This document shows, piece after piece, positions 42,305 through 53,640 of a stretch of 64,000 nt of DNA (its first letter is position 1; each line of letters starts with the position of its first letter). This DNA comes from Diphasiastrum complanatum (lineage: Eukaryota > Streptophyta > Lycopodiopsida > Lycopodiales > Lycopodiaceae). The position numbers and the translations under genes were made by a program. Where the stretch lies: the NCBI GenBank assembly GCA_029204225.1, contig CM055101.1:30472519-30536518 (forward strand), in the 5' to 3' direction. Below the pieces are notes generated by a model. The model had not been told where the DNA came from. It was given only the letters and a program-made list of their open reading frames with translations, and did no database searches.

Positions 42305-43620
42305 ATAAAGAAAGTGCTTGAGCTTGTTCATAGTGATCTTTGTGGACCCATTGAAGTATTATCCATAGGGTCAGCAAAATACTTTATAACGATCACTGAT
42401 GATTATTCTCGTTATACTGTTGTAAAGTCTGTAAAACTCAAATCAGATGCTTTATCTCTTTTCAAAGAATATGTGACTGCATGTAAATCACAAAAAGGAC
42501 AAGCACCTCTGGCATTGAGAACAGATAATGGAGGAGAATATGTCAGTAAAGAATTTGAACTATTTGGCTGGGATGGAGAACCCCTAATGAGCTCTGCACA
42601 AAGTCCAAACTGAAGCTAGACCATATCAAAGCTTTTGGTTGTTTATGCTACACATTAGTGGAAGATGTTGGCAAGAGAAAACTTGACCCAAGAGCACGAA
42701 GAGGTATATTTGTGGGGTATCCTAACCACCAGAAAGGATATATAATTTATATCCCAGAGACTAAGAAAGTCATAATTTCAAGAGATGTAGAATTCTATGA
42801 GGACAAATCATTCTATGAAACAATTGCTTCCAAAACGGCCTATCTAGAGATAGATTCTCAAATAAAGCCATATGATCTCTTGCAAGATCAGTCCATAGAT
42901 CTTAAAGTAGAGCTGTAAGCTGAGAAGCAAGACGGTACAACAACAAAGAATCAAGTAGAAGCCACGGAACCAAACCAAGACAGTTTGCAAGTCACATTAG
43001 AAAATCTTTATTCAACAAGAATCAAAAGGCCATTGAAAAGGTGTGGAGAAATGATTTACCTAATGGAAGTAAGAAATGATCTCATACTGGAACCAAAAAC
43101 TCTAGCAAAATCAAAGCAGTCCAAGATTTGGCTAAGCTGGAGGAAAGCGATGGAATAAGTGATTCAGTCCATGGAAGAAAACCAGGAATGGGAACTTGTA
43201 GAAATGCCTGAAAATTCAAAGGTAATTGGAAACAAATGGGTGTAGAAATTAAAATTGAAGGATGACAAAACAGTTGACAGGTTTAAACTTTAAAGCCAGG
43301 CCTGTGGCAAAGGGATATAGTCAAATAGAAGGAATATACTATACCTAAACGTATGCACCTGTGGTTAGAATTACCTCTATAAGAATTATAGTTGCAATCG
43401 CTACTCAGAATAATTGGAAAGTTTGGCAGTCAAGTGTTAAAACATCTTTAATGTTACCTAAAGCTGCATGTTACTAACCATCACTTCGAGAATACATCCA
43501 TCTCTTCATCAAGCACAAACTCATCAAAAATTTCATACGAACCCGTTTCGATACTAAATTTGAAAGCCTGAAGATGAAAACTGTCCACAACACAACAATC
43601 AACTAGAATGCTATGAAGCA
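42305..43620 (+). pseudogene. Copia integrase core, tail and RT start, duplicated unit 2
   Basis: KKVLELVHSDLCGPIEVLS (first Asp), ITITDDYSRYTV, LALRTDNGGEYVSKE (second Asp), SSAQSPN and a stop, then the integrase tail and RT start as in unit 1. The last about 75 bp (CCCGTTTCGATACTAAATTT ...) repeat 39783-39850 and 41350-41430. The catalytic Glu region is missing in every copy of this array. The unit lies just beyond the 3' end of the TPD1-like gene. Confidence 0.75.
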
Positions 43621-43765
43621 TGCACATATGTTGATATAATATTGAAGCATAAGGTACTGCAAAGTCTTGTGAATCAACAGCTACGCCTACTGCATTTGAA
43701 TATGTCGAAAATTATGTGCATGTATCTCCCAAAGGCTAATAATTCGCCAACAAGGGACCTTATTG

Positions 43766-44487
43766 CTAGCACTGAAAATGAGCTGATCTGAATGAAAAAG
43801 GATATGGATGGATCCCTTCGTATTCGAATGATATGGTCTCAAGAGGACTCAAGTGATGTCCACCGTTGAGCAAACAGTCGTCGTAGCCCAGAACGAATAG
43901 AATTGCAGGATCTACAATCTTAGGTGCAAAACTTCCACAGTGCACATGGATTCCTATTGCATTACAATGGCAATAGTTTGTGACATTCACTCTCCAGACG
44001 CCATCTCCATTGTTGTCTATTATCTTCAGCCTCTTCTGATCGACTCTGATACTTGATCCACCTACGCATCCAGTATACGTACCTGCAAGTAAGACAAAGG
44101 GTGAGCCAAGAAGCATGAAGCAATATCGCAACTATACCTCTATTTCGTACATGAGAGAAGATAAGAGACGTCGCAAGGTAAGGAAATGCAACTAATTGAA
44201 GGGAAGCACATGATTCCGGAACTGTGGCACACGCAGTACAAACAAGTGGACGAAAATTAAAAGCTCAACAGGCAAGAAATTCTTTCTTGCTATCAACCCC
44301 AACAATGGAGTATGCGCACACTGCTGTACTCACTCGTTTTGGTCACTCCCTGCTGTTGCTGTTGCTGCATGGCGGAACTGGTAAGGGCCAGCCATAGCAA
44401 AAAGACTACGAGCAGGTGTGTTCTTCCGCTTGTTACAGCTGCTGCCACCTTAAAAATATCGTTATATTGAGCCATTGCCCTCGCCAT
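43766..44487 (-). CDS. TPD1-like: TPD1-like secreted cysteine-rich protein
   Basis: Two exons: 44487-44334 and 44082-43766, joined across a 251-bp phase-1 intron with GTGAGT donor and TTGCAG acceptor. The product is 156 residues, ending TAG. A hydrophobic signal segment (HLLVVFLLWLALTSSA, about residues 24-39) is followed by a six-Gln run. The conserved TPD1 domain has all six cysteines (57, 89, 91, 100, 121, 156) and the typical motifs GIHVHCGSFAP, YDDCLLNGGHHL and a C-terminal Cys. Known family members (TPD1 in Arabidopsis, TDL1A/MIL2 in rice) are secreted ligands of the receptor kinase EMS1/MSP1 that set anther cell fate. The role here is inferred from family only. I chose the ATG at 44487 because it opens the signal peptide; Met5 is an alternative. 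A truncated duplicate lies at 16681-17198. Confidence 0.82.
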
Positions 44488-44615
44488 CTCTCTCTCTCAC
44501 ACGCTCTGTCTCTCTTCGCGACTGCGTACACCTTATATATAGCTTACTAACATCACCCTTCGTCTATTCGCGACTGCGTACAGCCTATATATAGGTTACG
44601 AACGTCACGCTAGGA
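44488..44615 (-). promoter_or_regulatory. TPD1-like promoter with tandem core
   Basis: Two TATA boxes on the minus strand (44586-44594 and 44533-44541) each precede the motif GTACGCAGTCGCGAA, with a repeat period of about 52 bp. The core promoter is thus duplicated head-to-tail. The proximal box lies about 50 bases upstream of the ATG, followed by a short GA/CT-rich leader. Confidence 0.6.
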
Positions 44616-44883
44616 GACTCTCTCTCCGCCCTTCGTTTAGATGGGTTCGTAGGTTCGCGGCAAAACTTCAAATCTTGCTAAAATCAAAATCCAATCCAGT
44701 CGCCTGAGTTTGAAACGATGTAAATTCCCTTACAATGTTTCATTGGCATATTAGGTAATATGTGATGTGCGCTTTACATTGAAGCATAAAGATGCTAATT
44801 ATCATTTAGTTTGCGGTGATACCCAGCATTCATTATATATTTTACTTGCTTAATAAACAATAAAAGCTCACTTTTAAGATTGT
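44616..44883 (+). repeat. Segmental duplicate of TPD1-like upstream flank
   Basis: Matches 17708-17985 (CCGCCCTTCGTTTAGATGGG to TTTTAAGATTG). Here it follows the promoter directly, without the 375-bp segment present at the other locus. Confidence 0.7.
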
Positions 44884-45002
44884 CAAGTTCGGGGGATGGA
44901 AATGATATTGCGACTACATTCGCCTATTGATCCGGTTGCTTGTTGCGATTCCTGAGTGTTTCTATTGACTGTGAAGAAACATGAATAAAATTACAAAAAT
45001 AA
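44884..45002 (-). repeat. Module Z tail, inverted scrap
   Basis: Reverse complement of about 33200-33300 (AACACTCAGGAATCGCAAC). It links the TPD1-like flank to the inverted module X. Confidence 0.6.
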
Positions 45003-45659
45003 CAAAAAATTAAAGAATATTTTGACATGTTTCAAGGTTTCTTATTTTCTTGAGGATAGTGGTATATAAGCAAATTGTTGGGGATTGCAAACATGTGCCA
45101 CCTATGGCAAGCTTCAGGCACTTGTGTGCTCACGATGGCAATTTCGGCCCATGGCATTTAATCCATCTTCAAACACACACAAAGAAGTCTAGTATTCCTT
45201 ATAATAATACCCAACTAGTATTGAATTTTTTAAAGGACTCCAATACCCTAAACCGGCTGGTATCGAAAATTTCGATTTCCGTCCCACATTGGTTGGTACA
45301 AGATATGTCATGGGAGGAACCTCAATGTATTGGAAGAATCAAACAATTATGAACTTACTATTTTGTATGCTACTTTTCATATCTCCAAAGTCAAAAACTG
45401 ATTTTGATACATACTTGTGCCTTCAGAAAAACCGTCCCAATTTTAAGGTAGTCTAAAATCACTATTCCGTCAAACTTCTAGAACATACTACAAACCTCGA
45501 AATAACACCCCAAATCTAAAAGTTTTCAATTGGCTAATACTGAAGGTAGTTTTGACGATAGTATAATTACTCACAAACTTTGAAATCTGTGTCCTTTTTC
45601 GCAACTTTTTTGTGAATGGTGGAGGAAATAATGCGAGGCAGGTGCGCGTACCTGCCCTC
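45003..45659 (-). repeat. Module X, copy X4 (inverted)
   Basis: Reverse complement of about 9153-9810. It abuts the LTR of copy C at the same base (CCCTC, i.e. GAGGG) at which X1 and X2 abut copies A and B. Confidence 0.7.
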
Positions 45660-46320
45660 TGTGAAAAAATACATACCCAAAACACATTAGTGGATCAAAA
45701 AGATCTTGGGCCAATTTGGTTGCACATCTATAAATAGCTAGAGAATATAAAACACTAGTTTATGCATGCTGGAACTTAGAACTGCACAAAGATTTGATCA
45801 TAAACACTTAGATATGACTTAGTACTATCCCTGTCCATATTGCTGCAGTAAAGTACAATACTGTACTTTACATGTGTGAAAGCTAGATCAACCATAAAAT
45901 CAACATTCTACACACAGAAACTCAAGATATGAAGAGATAAACACATGAGATGGACGTATAATCAAAAGAGAGAATTTCTCCATACAAAATGAGAATATGA
46001 AGATGATTTCTCCACTATTTTACAGCTTTTTATAGCATCCATAGTGTCACTTGGCCACTTGCCCTAAACTTGCCCTAAAATAGCAACTTCTAGGTACTTC
46101 ACTTAAAACCTAGAAATAAATGACTAGTTTCAATGTATCTCAACTATCCAATAGTAGTAGAGCTAATTCCGAACTTATCCACTTATATACCTGTTAAAAA
46201 TGGTAAGGACACTAGTTTTAGGCCTTATTGACATTAGAAAAAGTATCTCTAGGTTGAAATTGCACTTGGGCCTCCAAAAATGTCAATAAACAAAACAAAA
46301 CTAGTTGACAATTTTTCACA
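45660..46320 (-). repeat. 3' LTR, copy C
   Basis: 661 bp with TGTG/CACA ends. It includes the reverse complement of the TATA-bearing core (here TTTTATAGC near 46028) and flanks GAGGG on the module X side. Confidence 0.8.
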
Positions 46321-47826
46321 CTTCGTCTTGAACTAGTTTTACCACACAATTTTCATCCATCTTACGAATGATCTCCATCCTAAGTATAGACCTCCTTTTT
46401 ATGGTTTTATAGTAACTTCCATTGATACAGAGAATAGTGTCCAAATTGGATGTTTCACTATTTCTTACATCAATTTGACACATCAAGATGTAATTAGAAC
46501 ACGAAGAACCAATTAGAATGTAAATGTAATGATTCCTCCATGCTTCAAACTTTGAACTCTCTGGAAAATAATAGTAGCATGATAGTTATCATGCAATGCT
46601 TGCTTGTCTCCTAAATTTTTGTCCTTCCTTGATATGTCTTCACCATGAAAATAAATAAATGAGCTTCCATCTCCATCTTGCCATAAGCTATCATCAACAC
46701 TTGATCACTTGATCATGAATGAGTGATATAATGAGCCTCCAATAGCTTCATTTCCATCAGCAGAACCAGCCAAGAATGCTAGTACAACTCCAACAACGAG
46801 ATATTGCAAGACAATATAGCTAGTTTCACCATATCTGGACAATATGCACACCTTGACATGAAATAGCTCAAACATAAGATAGAACAAGTAAAGAATGACA
46901 CATCCTTGCTGCTCCCATGACCTTACCTGAGTCTTCAATAACATGCAAAAATAGATCCAAAGTATCTTTGCCACTTGACTAGCTCCTAATTGCAATCATT
47001 CCTTTTGTGTAGTTGAAACTCTTTGAGATCAACCTCTTGATCTTGCACTTGACCATAAAAGCCATTGAAATGTTTTTTTTTGTCCAGATCCATTACTTGC
47101 ATCCATTCCTTGAAAACCATCATCCACTTGCATAACATCACCTAGACAATAAGATGAACCAAGACATTCAAGTAACGCAAAATGAGTCACTTCCACTTGC
47201 TTACCCTTCTCATCATATGTAAGCCTAGATGGCTTTTGTCTATCCCTTGAGGATATTCTTAGAAATTGACTTAGAGAAGCATCTCCACCATCACAATCCA
47301 AAGAACCGTCTTCCTCACCACCAAAATTTTAGATTGATCAAAATCAACAACTTCAAGCTTATCCACACTCTCCTCTTCAAAGACAACATCTTAGAAATTT
47401 GAGCTTTCTTTGACTTGAGACTGTAAACCCTATAAGCTTTTCTTACTTCACTATGGCCAACAAAGATTCCCTTCAAGAATCCAAAAGATGGGTTGACATA
47501 GCAAGTCTTAGCAAAGATATTCAAATGCTCCTTCCTTGGCTTCTTACCAAAAAGAACTTCAAATGAACTCTTCTCATCCAAGTCTTCATTTGAGTACCTA
47601 TTGCAAAAAAGTTAGCGCACATCAAAGCTTCACCCCAATATGACTTAGGAAGATTTGCATTCACCCTCATGGATTTGGCTCTTTCAAAAAGAGTTCTTTT
47701 ACTTTCTTCCACACCATGTAGATCCTTTGGGTATGAAAGCTCCCTCTTCATCCCATGTGCCACACAAACCTCTTCAAACTTTGTTGAAAATTCTTTATTT
47801 GCCAACTTTAAGCACTTGATCTTCAT
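46321..47826 (-). pseudogene. RT-replacing segment and integrase remnant, copy C
   Basis: From 47826 downward: KCLKLANKEFSTKFEEVCV, SYWGEALMCANFF, then after a shift DEKSSFEVLFGKKPRKEHL, then KPSRLTYDEKGKQVEV. The replacement frames follow: CLGSSYCLGDVMQVDDGF, QDQEVDLKELQLHK (in part), LYLFYLMFELFHVKVCIL and VVLAFLAGSADGNEAIGGS. No RT or RNase H motif is present. The 96-residue frame at 46995-46705 is the best-preserved version of the hydrophobic part. Confidence 0.65.
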
Positions 47827-48108
47827 GTTGAATTAGTTAGAATTAAAGTTAGAATCACTGTGTGACTGTAAGTGGGTCCTATCAGTGGATAAGGATCAGC
47901 TGGCCTCACCATGAGGCAAGTCGATGGGACACGCGTCCCGCCAATGGCAACCTGGGTCATGCATGGGTTGCCTGAGTGAACAACTATATGTACAGTCTAA
48001 TTTCATTTTGAGAAATACAGTTGCTATTTAAGCTTGCTGAGAAGAGTGTTTTTCTGTCTGTGTTACTGTGTAGCATGATCTATGTTCCAGTGCAAAGCAA
48101 ATTCTAAG
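47826..48108 (+). repeat. 5' LTR of degenerate copia
   Basis: Starts TGTTGAATTAG (or at the inner TTAGAATT) and ends AATTCTAA; the terminal TTAGAATT/AATTCTAA is an inverted pair. The exact start is uncertain because ATGTTGAA is shared with the interrupted copy C. A TATA-like TATTTAAGC lies near 48024. Confidence 0.6.
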
Positions 48109-48120
48109 TTGGTATCAGAG
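48109..48120 (+). promoter_or_regulatory. Primer-binding site
   Basis: TTGGTATCAGAG: the usual plant copia site, one base after the LTR end. Confidence 0.75.
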
Positions 48121-49420
48121 TCGTACAGGGAGTGTACACAGTACAGTGTCGCCGTTGAAGAGAGCTTCGGGAGAATTGTCTTCTGAGAGTTCGGGGTCTT
48201 ACGACGGGTTGAAGACGGAAAGAGAAGCACTGGTGCACGGTTTCTAATTTATAGACGCTTGCTAAGCTCAACAGAGGGATTAATAGCCCGTGCATAGCAT
48301 CAGACAGGGAAAAATTTGGTGAAAAATTGACAATTTTGAAGCCAGCTGAAAATTGCAACCGGACTTGGGGTTACGATTTGTATACATAACTGGTGATTTG
48401 TTCGCTATTTGTGCACCGTTTTGGATGCCATAAGGACAGGAAGGAAGCTAATCACACTGTCAATCAGCCATGGAGAGATTCTGAGGTTTATCTCAGAGAT
48501 TTGTCTCCAGACAGTTAACCTAGCAGATTTGCGATAAAAAGGTGAAAAAGCCACTTTGTCAAGTTGAGCTAAAATCACTGTTTCTCCACGGAATTTCTTG
48601 ACTAAACACTCTATAGTCATGGATTCAGTAGGGCGACCCTGCTCCAGGCCTCAGATTGTGCTCAAAACGATCCACAGGAGAGCTTGATCTGATGTTTTTG
48701 AGAGAAGGGAGGCGCGGTCGCAGGCAGGGAAGTCGCGGGTAGTTTGCGCGCCCAACGCGATGAAGAACTCAGTGTACTGAAGTTCTTAGCATATGCCAGA
48801 GTTTGGTTCGATGCCCCGATGTACTTTGAACCTTTAGATGAGGTGTCAAGTGAATCAACGGTCCAGAATCTGTGATGGGAGAGAAATTTGAACCACAAGA
48901 TTTGGTTCAGCCATTAGATGAGCTTTAAACAGGGTCCTGAAGAATTGAAGTGCATTATGGCCTTCAACTTCATTAAAAATTTTCATACTGAAAGTTGAGT
49001 TGGTTCCCTTCACAAGTGAAGAGTGAAGTTTCTTCAAAGTGAAGAAACAGTTCAAAAGCTAGAAAAGTCCCTATCTTTGGGTCCTTTGCCCGTTTTGACC
49101 CAAATGAAAGGCTATAACCTCCAAACGAAGGGCACCCGGACTGTATCTGCAAGTACGGTATAGCAAAACAGAGCGGTTGCAGCGGAGAAAGTGTTCGGAG
49201 TATGCCAGAAGTAGTTTCACCATTCCACTGGGCACGTTGTTGGAAATTGACGACTGAGTGCATTTCGGAAGGCGACGCCGATTTAGCTTTCAAATTGGTG
49301 AAAAAGCGGCGAGTGGCCTGGTAAGAAAAAAGTGCAGGTCATTATTTTCAACTTCTGACATCAATGTTGGCCTTGACATACTGTTCTTAGCCTAAGGCAG
49401 AAGCTTTAAGTAGTTTTGCG
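48121..49420 (+). other. Leader of degenerate copia
   Basis: About 1.3 kb between the primer-binding site and the gag ATG, higher in G+C than the surroundings. The minus-strand open frames in it have no support. No gene was recognised. Confidence 0.45.
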
Positions 49421-50438
49421 ATGGCAAACATGGGAGAGTCCATTTTGAGTGAAAGTAGCAAATTGGACAGGATTTCCAACTATGCAGTGTGGAAATTCAA
49501 AATGAAAAACATACTGATGGAGAAAGATGTGTGGGAAGTCATCACAGGTGATGAGAGAAGGTCGCCAAATGAAGCAGACATCAAAGTGTTCGACAAAAAG
49601 ATGAGGAAAGCTTTGACCTTCATTAACTTGTCAGTGAAGGATCACATCATTACCCACATTTGTGATGCTATTACACCCAGATAGGCATGGGATGTGCTAA
49701 AGGAGCAGTTCGAGACGTCAAATCCATCAAGAATCATGTTTCTGAAGTCAAAGTTGAATAGTGCCCGCATTGAGACACATTCAGACGTACATGACCAGAA
49801 TCAAGACAATGAGAGATGAACTACAATCTATTGGAGAGCGCATACGTTATGTGGAGCTGGTGCATAATGCATTATGCGGCATTGCAGAACCCTATCAGAT
49901 GTTTGTGAGCGGAATAGCATCAAGAGAAAGATTTCCAACCTTTGACGAGCTCACAGGAATCTTGATGCAGGAAGAGCAACGACGAGAAATGGTAAAAGCT
50001 AGACGTCAACATACTGACGATCAAGCACTTGCAACATGCCAAAAACAAGGCAAGGGCAAGGGCAAGAAGAAGACTAAACATCAATTTGCCAAGTCTCAAG
50101 AGGATGAGGGATCTTCCAGCAAAACTAAGAAGAAAGGCAAGTGCTTCCATTGTGGTAAAAAGGGTCACTGGAAGAGTGAATGTCGCAAATTCCTGGCGGA
50201 ACAAGGCAAGGGGAAACCAAAACAAGTAGGTAACCTTGTCGATGAGGGTGACACTGAAGACTCTAGCATCTTCATATCTGCATTGTCATCTAATCAAGAT
50301 GATCAAGCATGGTATATTGACTCAGGAGCCACAAGACACATGACAGGTAACAAGAACTGGTTCAGTAGTTTGAAGGCATTGGATAATGGAACATCTGTTT
50401 CACAAGCAAATGGTGAGGTGTGCATGATCAAGGGATAG
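49421..50438 (+). pseudogene. Gag-protease of degenerate copia
   Basis: ATG 49421: SKLDRISNYAVWKFKMKNI, DVWEVITGDERRS, KALTFINLSVKDHI. A stop follows (TAG at 49682) and a shift near 49760, then MTRIKTMRDELQSIGERI, the zinc knuckle CFHCGKKGHWKSEC and the protease core WYIDSGATRHMTG. A further shift near 50436 breaks protease from integrase. All core motifs are intact apart from these breaks. Confidence 0.8.
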
Positions 50439-51928
50439 GCACAGTTTTAATCCAACTGCCTGACGGCAAAAGCAGGATGATCACGGAGGTACTTTATGTA
50501 CCAGGTTTGAAGAAAAATCTACTTTCTATTGGAGTCATTACTGATCAAAAGTTGAAACTAGAATTCGCCCATGATTGTTGCTTTGTGAAGGATGCGACCC
50601 AGAAGTTCAAAGTTATTGCAAATGGAGTAAGAGAGCCCAATACAAAATTGTACAGGTTGAATGCCACAATCAAGGGGCAACATGGACTTGTGTCATCCGT
50701 TCCTTCGCAAACTGAGTTGTGGCACAAGAGGCTTGGTCACTTGAACTTGGGAAGCCTCAGTTTGATGAGAAAATTGGAGATGGTAACAGGACTGCCTACA
50801 ATAGAAGATCACTTGAAATTGATATGCGAATCTTGTATATATGGGAAGCAGCATCGAGAGAAGTTCAATAAAGGGGGTGTTGCAAGAGCAAAGAACATCC
50901 TGGATTTAATCCACACAGATTTATGCGGGCCCATGAGGACCATGTCCTTAGGAAAAGCCTTCTATTTCATGACCTTTATTGATGATATGTTACGTAAGAC
51001 GTGGATCTACTTCTTGAAGAAGAAATCAGATGCTTTTGATAACTTCAAGAACTTCAAAAACTTGGTCGAAAATTAGACAGGTAAGAAGATCAAAGTCCTA
51101 AGATCAGATAGTAGAGGGGAGTATAAGTCTAATGACTTCAATGTTCTTTGTGATTAATGTGGGATTAAAAGACAATTTACTCAAGCTCATACTCCTGCTC
51201 TCAATGGTGTAGCTGAGCACAAAAATCGTACGATTATGGAAAGTGCCAAATCTATGCTAGCTGAGATGAAATTACCAAAAGATTTTTGGTCAGAAGCATG
51301 TAGCACGGCAGTCTATCTTCAAAATAGAAGTCCTACCATTGCCATACCAAAAATTACACCTAAGGAAGCATTCACAAAGAAGAAGCCAAAGGTGAACCAC
51401 TTGCGAATCTTTGGATGTAAGGCCTTTGTACATATTCCTAAGGAAGAAAGACGTAAACTTGATGTAAAAGCTATCAAGTGCATATTCCTAGGATATGATG
51501 ATCGCGTGAAGGGCTACAGATGTTTTGATCCAGTCGAAAACAAAATCCATATAAGCCGAGATGTTATCTTTGATGAATCCAAGATGTATGAAGACAAAGA
51601 TGTTGAGAAGATAGACACATCCAGTAGGAAAAATGGCATAGTGAGGATACCACCTGATGATGATCCATTCATTGACCTTCCGAGTGATGAACATGAGGAT
51701 ACATCTCAAGATACTACTACTCAACCTCAAGAAATAGGTTGGAGAGGTAGGGACAAACCTTTTGGTGCAAGAAGGATTGAAATTGCAGGTGACAAACGCA
51801 AGGAGAAGGATGTACCGTGGGATACATTTTCACCAGAAAGCCGATCATCTAACAAAAAGCTCCCTAAGTGGTTTGAGAGATTGATGGAGAGCCACGATAT
51901 AGATGACTTTCCAGGATCATCTAACTAG
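50439..51928 (+). pseudogene. Integrase of degenerate copia
   Basis: Zinc-binding segment LWHKRLGHLNLGSL ... CESCIYGKQ. Core: LIHTDLCGPM (first Asp), TFIDDMLRKTWIYF, then a stop at 51074, LRSDSRGEYKS (second Asp), a stop, and LNGVAEHKNRTIMES (catalytic Glu). The C-terminal part is open from 51236 to 51928: FWSEACSTAVYLQNRSP, RIFGCKAFVHIP, CIFLGYDDRVKGYRCF, HISRDVIFDES. Confidence 0.8.
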
Positions 51929-52193
51929 GGAGAGCTACGAAGATCAACAATAGAGAAGATACTACTCGAAAGGTATGAAGCAAATTATGCTCTGTTATCC
52001 AGCATTATTCAAAGCAAAAGAACCTTCGACTTATGGTGAAGCGAAGTATGATGACATTTGGATCAAAGCCATGGGAGAGGATATGGAGTCAATTGCTAAG
52101 CATAGCACATGGGACTTAGTAGAACCACCAGTTGGCAAGAAATCCATTGGTTGTAAATGGGTATATAGAATTAAGTACCATGCAGATGGAGAT
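51929..52193 (+). pseudogene. RT start of degenerate copia
   Basis: EPSTYGEAKYDDIWIKAM, STWDLVEPPVGKKSIGCKW, RIKYHADGDVN. It is cut at 52193, before the catalytic part, and fused to reversed RT sequence (52194 onwards). Confidence 0.75.
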
Positions 52194-52640
52194 GTAAATC
52201 AGTCGTCTTGCTCTGTCTCTGTGGATTTGAATGCCTAGATAGAAGTGAGCTTCGCCCAGATCAATTATGTCGAACTCTGAAAACAGCATCTACTTAGCAT
52301 CGTTGACCAAATTGGTATTGTTGCTAAAGAGCAACGTATCATCCACGTATAAGGTGATGATAATGAAGGATTGCTACACTGACTTGGAATAGACATTGCA
52401 ATCAGCAGTGCTTGGTTTGAATCATTGTCCAATGGGAATGTGTTGATCCTCTGAAACCAAGCTCTGGAAGACTGTTTCAAGCCGTACAGTGCTTTGTGGG
52501 GTTTACAGACATGATTCTTCATACCTTCTAGAACGTATCCTTCGGGCTGGATCATGTAGATGTCTTCTTGTATAACTCCATTCAGATAGGCTGTTTGTAG
52601 TTTCTTGAAACCTCTTGGAAGGATGTTACACGTTTGACTC
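52194..52640 (-). pseudogene. Copia RT fragment (minus), duplicate of 3500-3943
   Basis: TCNILPRGFKKLQTAYLNG, IQPEGYVLEGMK, YGLKQSSRAWFQRI. A deletion shifts the frame before YTWMI. It is nearly identical to the fragment at 3512-3943 and is joined to module Z in the same order. Confidence 0.75.
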
Positions 52641-53158
52641 CTCATACTAAATTTAGGTCATAATTTGAGGTCCCAAAGCAACTTTGACTTAAAAGCAAAT
52701 TATCATAACACCCATGTTTAGGGCCATAAATAATTATATTTAAAAAGTTTCTTTCAATGCTTAGTCCAAATAAATGAGCTTCATTCAATAAGGAGTCCAA
52801 AAAAAAAAATACCGACTTCATTCCACCCTAAATTACAAATATTAGAATTAAATTTCAAGCAATCAAAGTCATATGACAAACAATTATGATTAACAATTTA
52901 ACCATACATGAATGGCCCTAAAACCAAAATAGTCCAAGTACATAAGTATATATACTACATAAGTATATATACTTAATGTATATATATATAGGCTAGAATA
53001 CAAAAACTAGCTAGAACCACCAACTGACTCCTCATCCTAGCCACGAACGTGTACTCATGATGTTGCGTTTTATGAGATGGCTAATTTTCTCTTCCTGTAT
53101 GAACTTGCATGCTTTTCTAAACTTGTTGTATTGTGTGGACTTTGTTATATGTCGAATA
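52620..53158 (+). repeat. Module Z, copy Z4
   Basis: Homologous to 3935-4360 plus 500-590. The end (53050-53155) carries the minus-strand frame HITKSTQYNKFRKACKF also found at 500-590. Beyond 53158 the two diverge. Confidence 0.6.
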
Positions 53159-53555
53159 TGTTCCACCAACAAGCCAATGCTGCAACCACGAGTCAAACAA
53201 CTCAATGGTGAACAATAAGACAGATTCAAGAACGCAGATAGCATTGTTAGTGTAACAAAGCACAGAACACAAAACATTGGGGATTCTTGGAGAGCCCATG
53301 CCCTCATACAACTCTTCTGTATTGAATAATAGAACCACAGTACAAAGGGGCAACTCTGCTGCCTATATATGAAAAACAAAGGAAGCTTCTATACTACATG
53401 TATGTATCATCCCAAGAACCAGACAATAGGTCCTCGTTAAAGAACCTATGCACTTGGAGTGTGGACAATCTGCCAAGAACCTCTTGTCTGTAGACATGGG
53501 AGGAATAATAAGGACCTCTTATCTGCAAATATAGAATGGTGAAGCGACGCATTCA
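53159..53555 (-). repeat. LTR-like fragment (minus)
   Basis: Homologous to 34961-35215 over its second half (TATATATAGGCAGCAGAG on the minus strand, then GGTTCTATTATTCAATA). Ends are not resolved. Confidence 0.5.
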
Positions 53556-53640
53556 GTCATAATTGTTTGTCATATGGCTTTGATTGCTTGAAATTGAACT
53601 CTAATATTTGTAATTTAGGGTGGAATGAAGCTGGAGAGAG
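53556..53640 (-). repeat. Inverted scrap of module Z
   Basis: Reverse complement of the middle of module Z (CATAATTGTTTGTCATATGG ...). It sits head-to-head with the normal Z copy that starts at 53660, marking an inversion breakpoint. Confidence 0.6.

Larger units (their letters stand above)
45660..47826 (-). mobile_element. RT-less copia family, copy C (5'-truncated)
   Basis: Minus strand: 3' LTR (46320-45660, TGTGAAAAATTGTC...TTTTTTCACA), the RT-replacing segment (46321-47300), and integrase-derived frames (LFERAKSMRVNANLPKSYW, FEVLFGKKPRKEHLN, GHSEVRKAYRVY) up to 47826. There a different copia LTR begins. It is nearly identical to copy D over 46321-47826 (EEKSSFEVLF-type frames, KPRKEH in both), so C and D are recent duplicates. 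Confidence 0.75.
47826..52193 (+). mobile_element. Degenerate copia element (5' LTR to RT start)
   Basis: The 5' LTR is about 280 bp (47826/47837-48107) and ends AATTCTAA before the primer-binding site TTGGTATCAGAG (48109-48120). A long leader follows. Gag starts at 49421; zinc knuckle, protease and integrase follow; RT begins and is cut at 52193. There the sequence switches to an inverted RT fragment. There is no 3' LTR. It is a lineage distinct from the others. Confidence 0.8.

Noticed and set aside
48100-49300. Minus-strand frames in the leader of the degenerate copia
   Set aside because: No homology was recognised, and the region is the leader of a plus-strand element.
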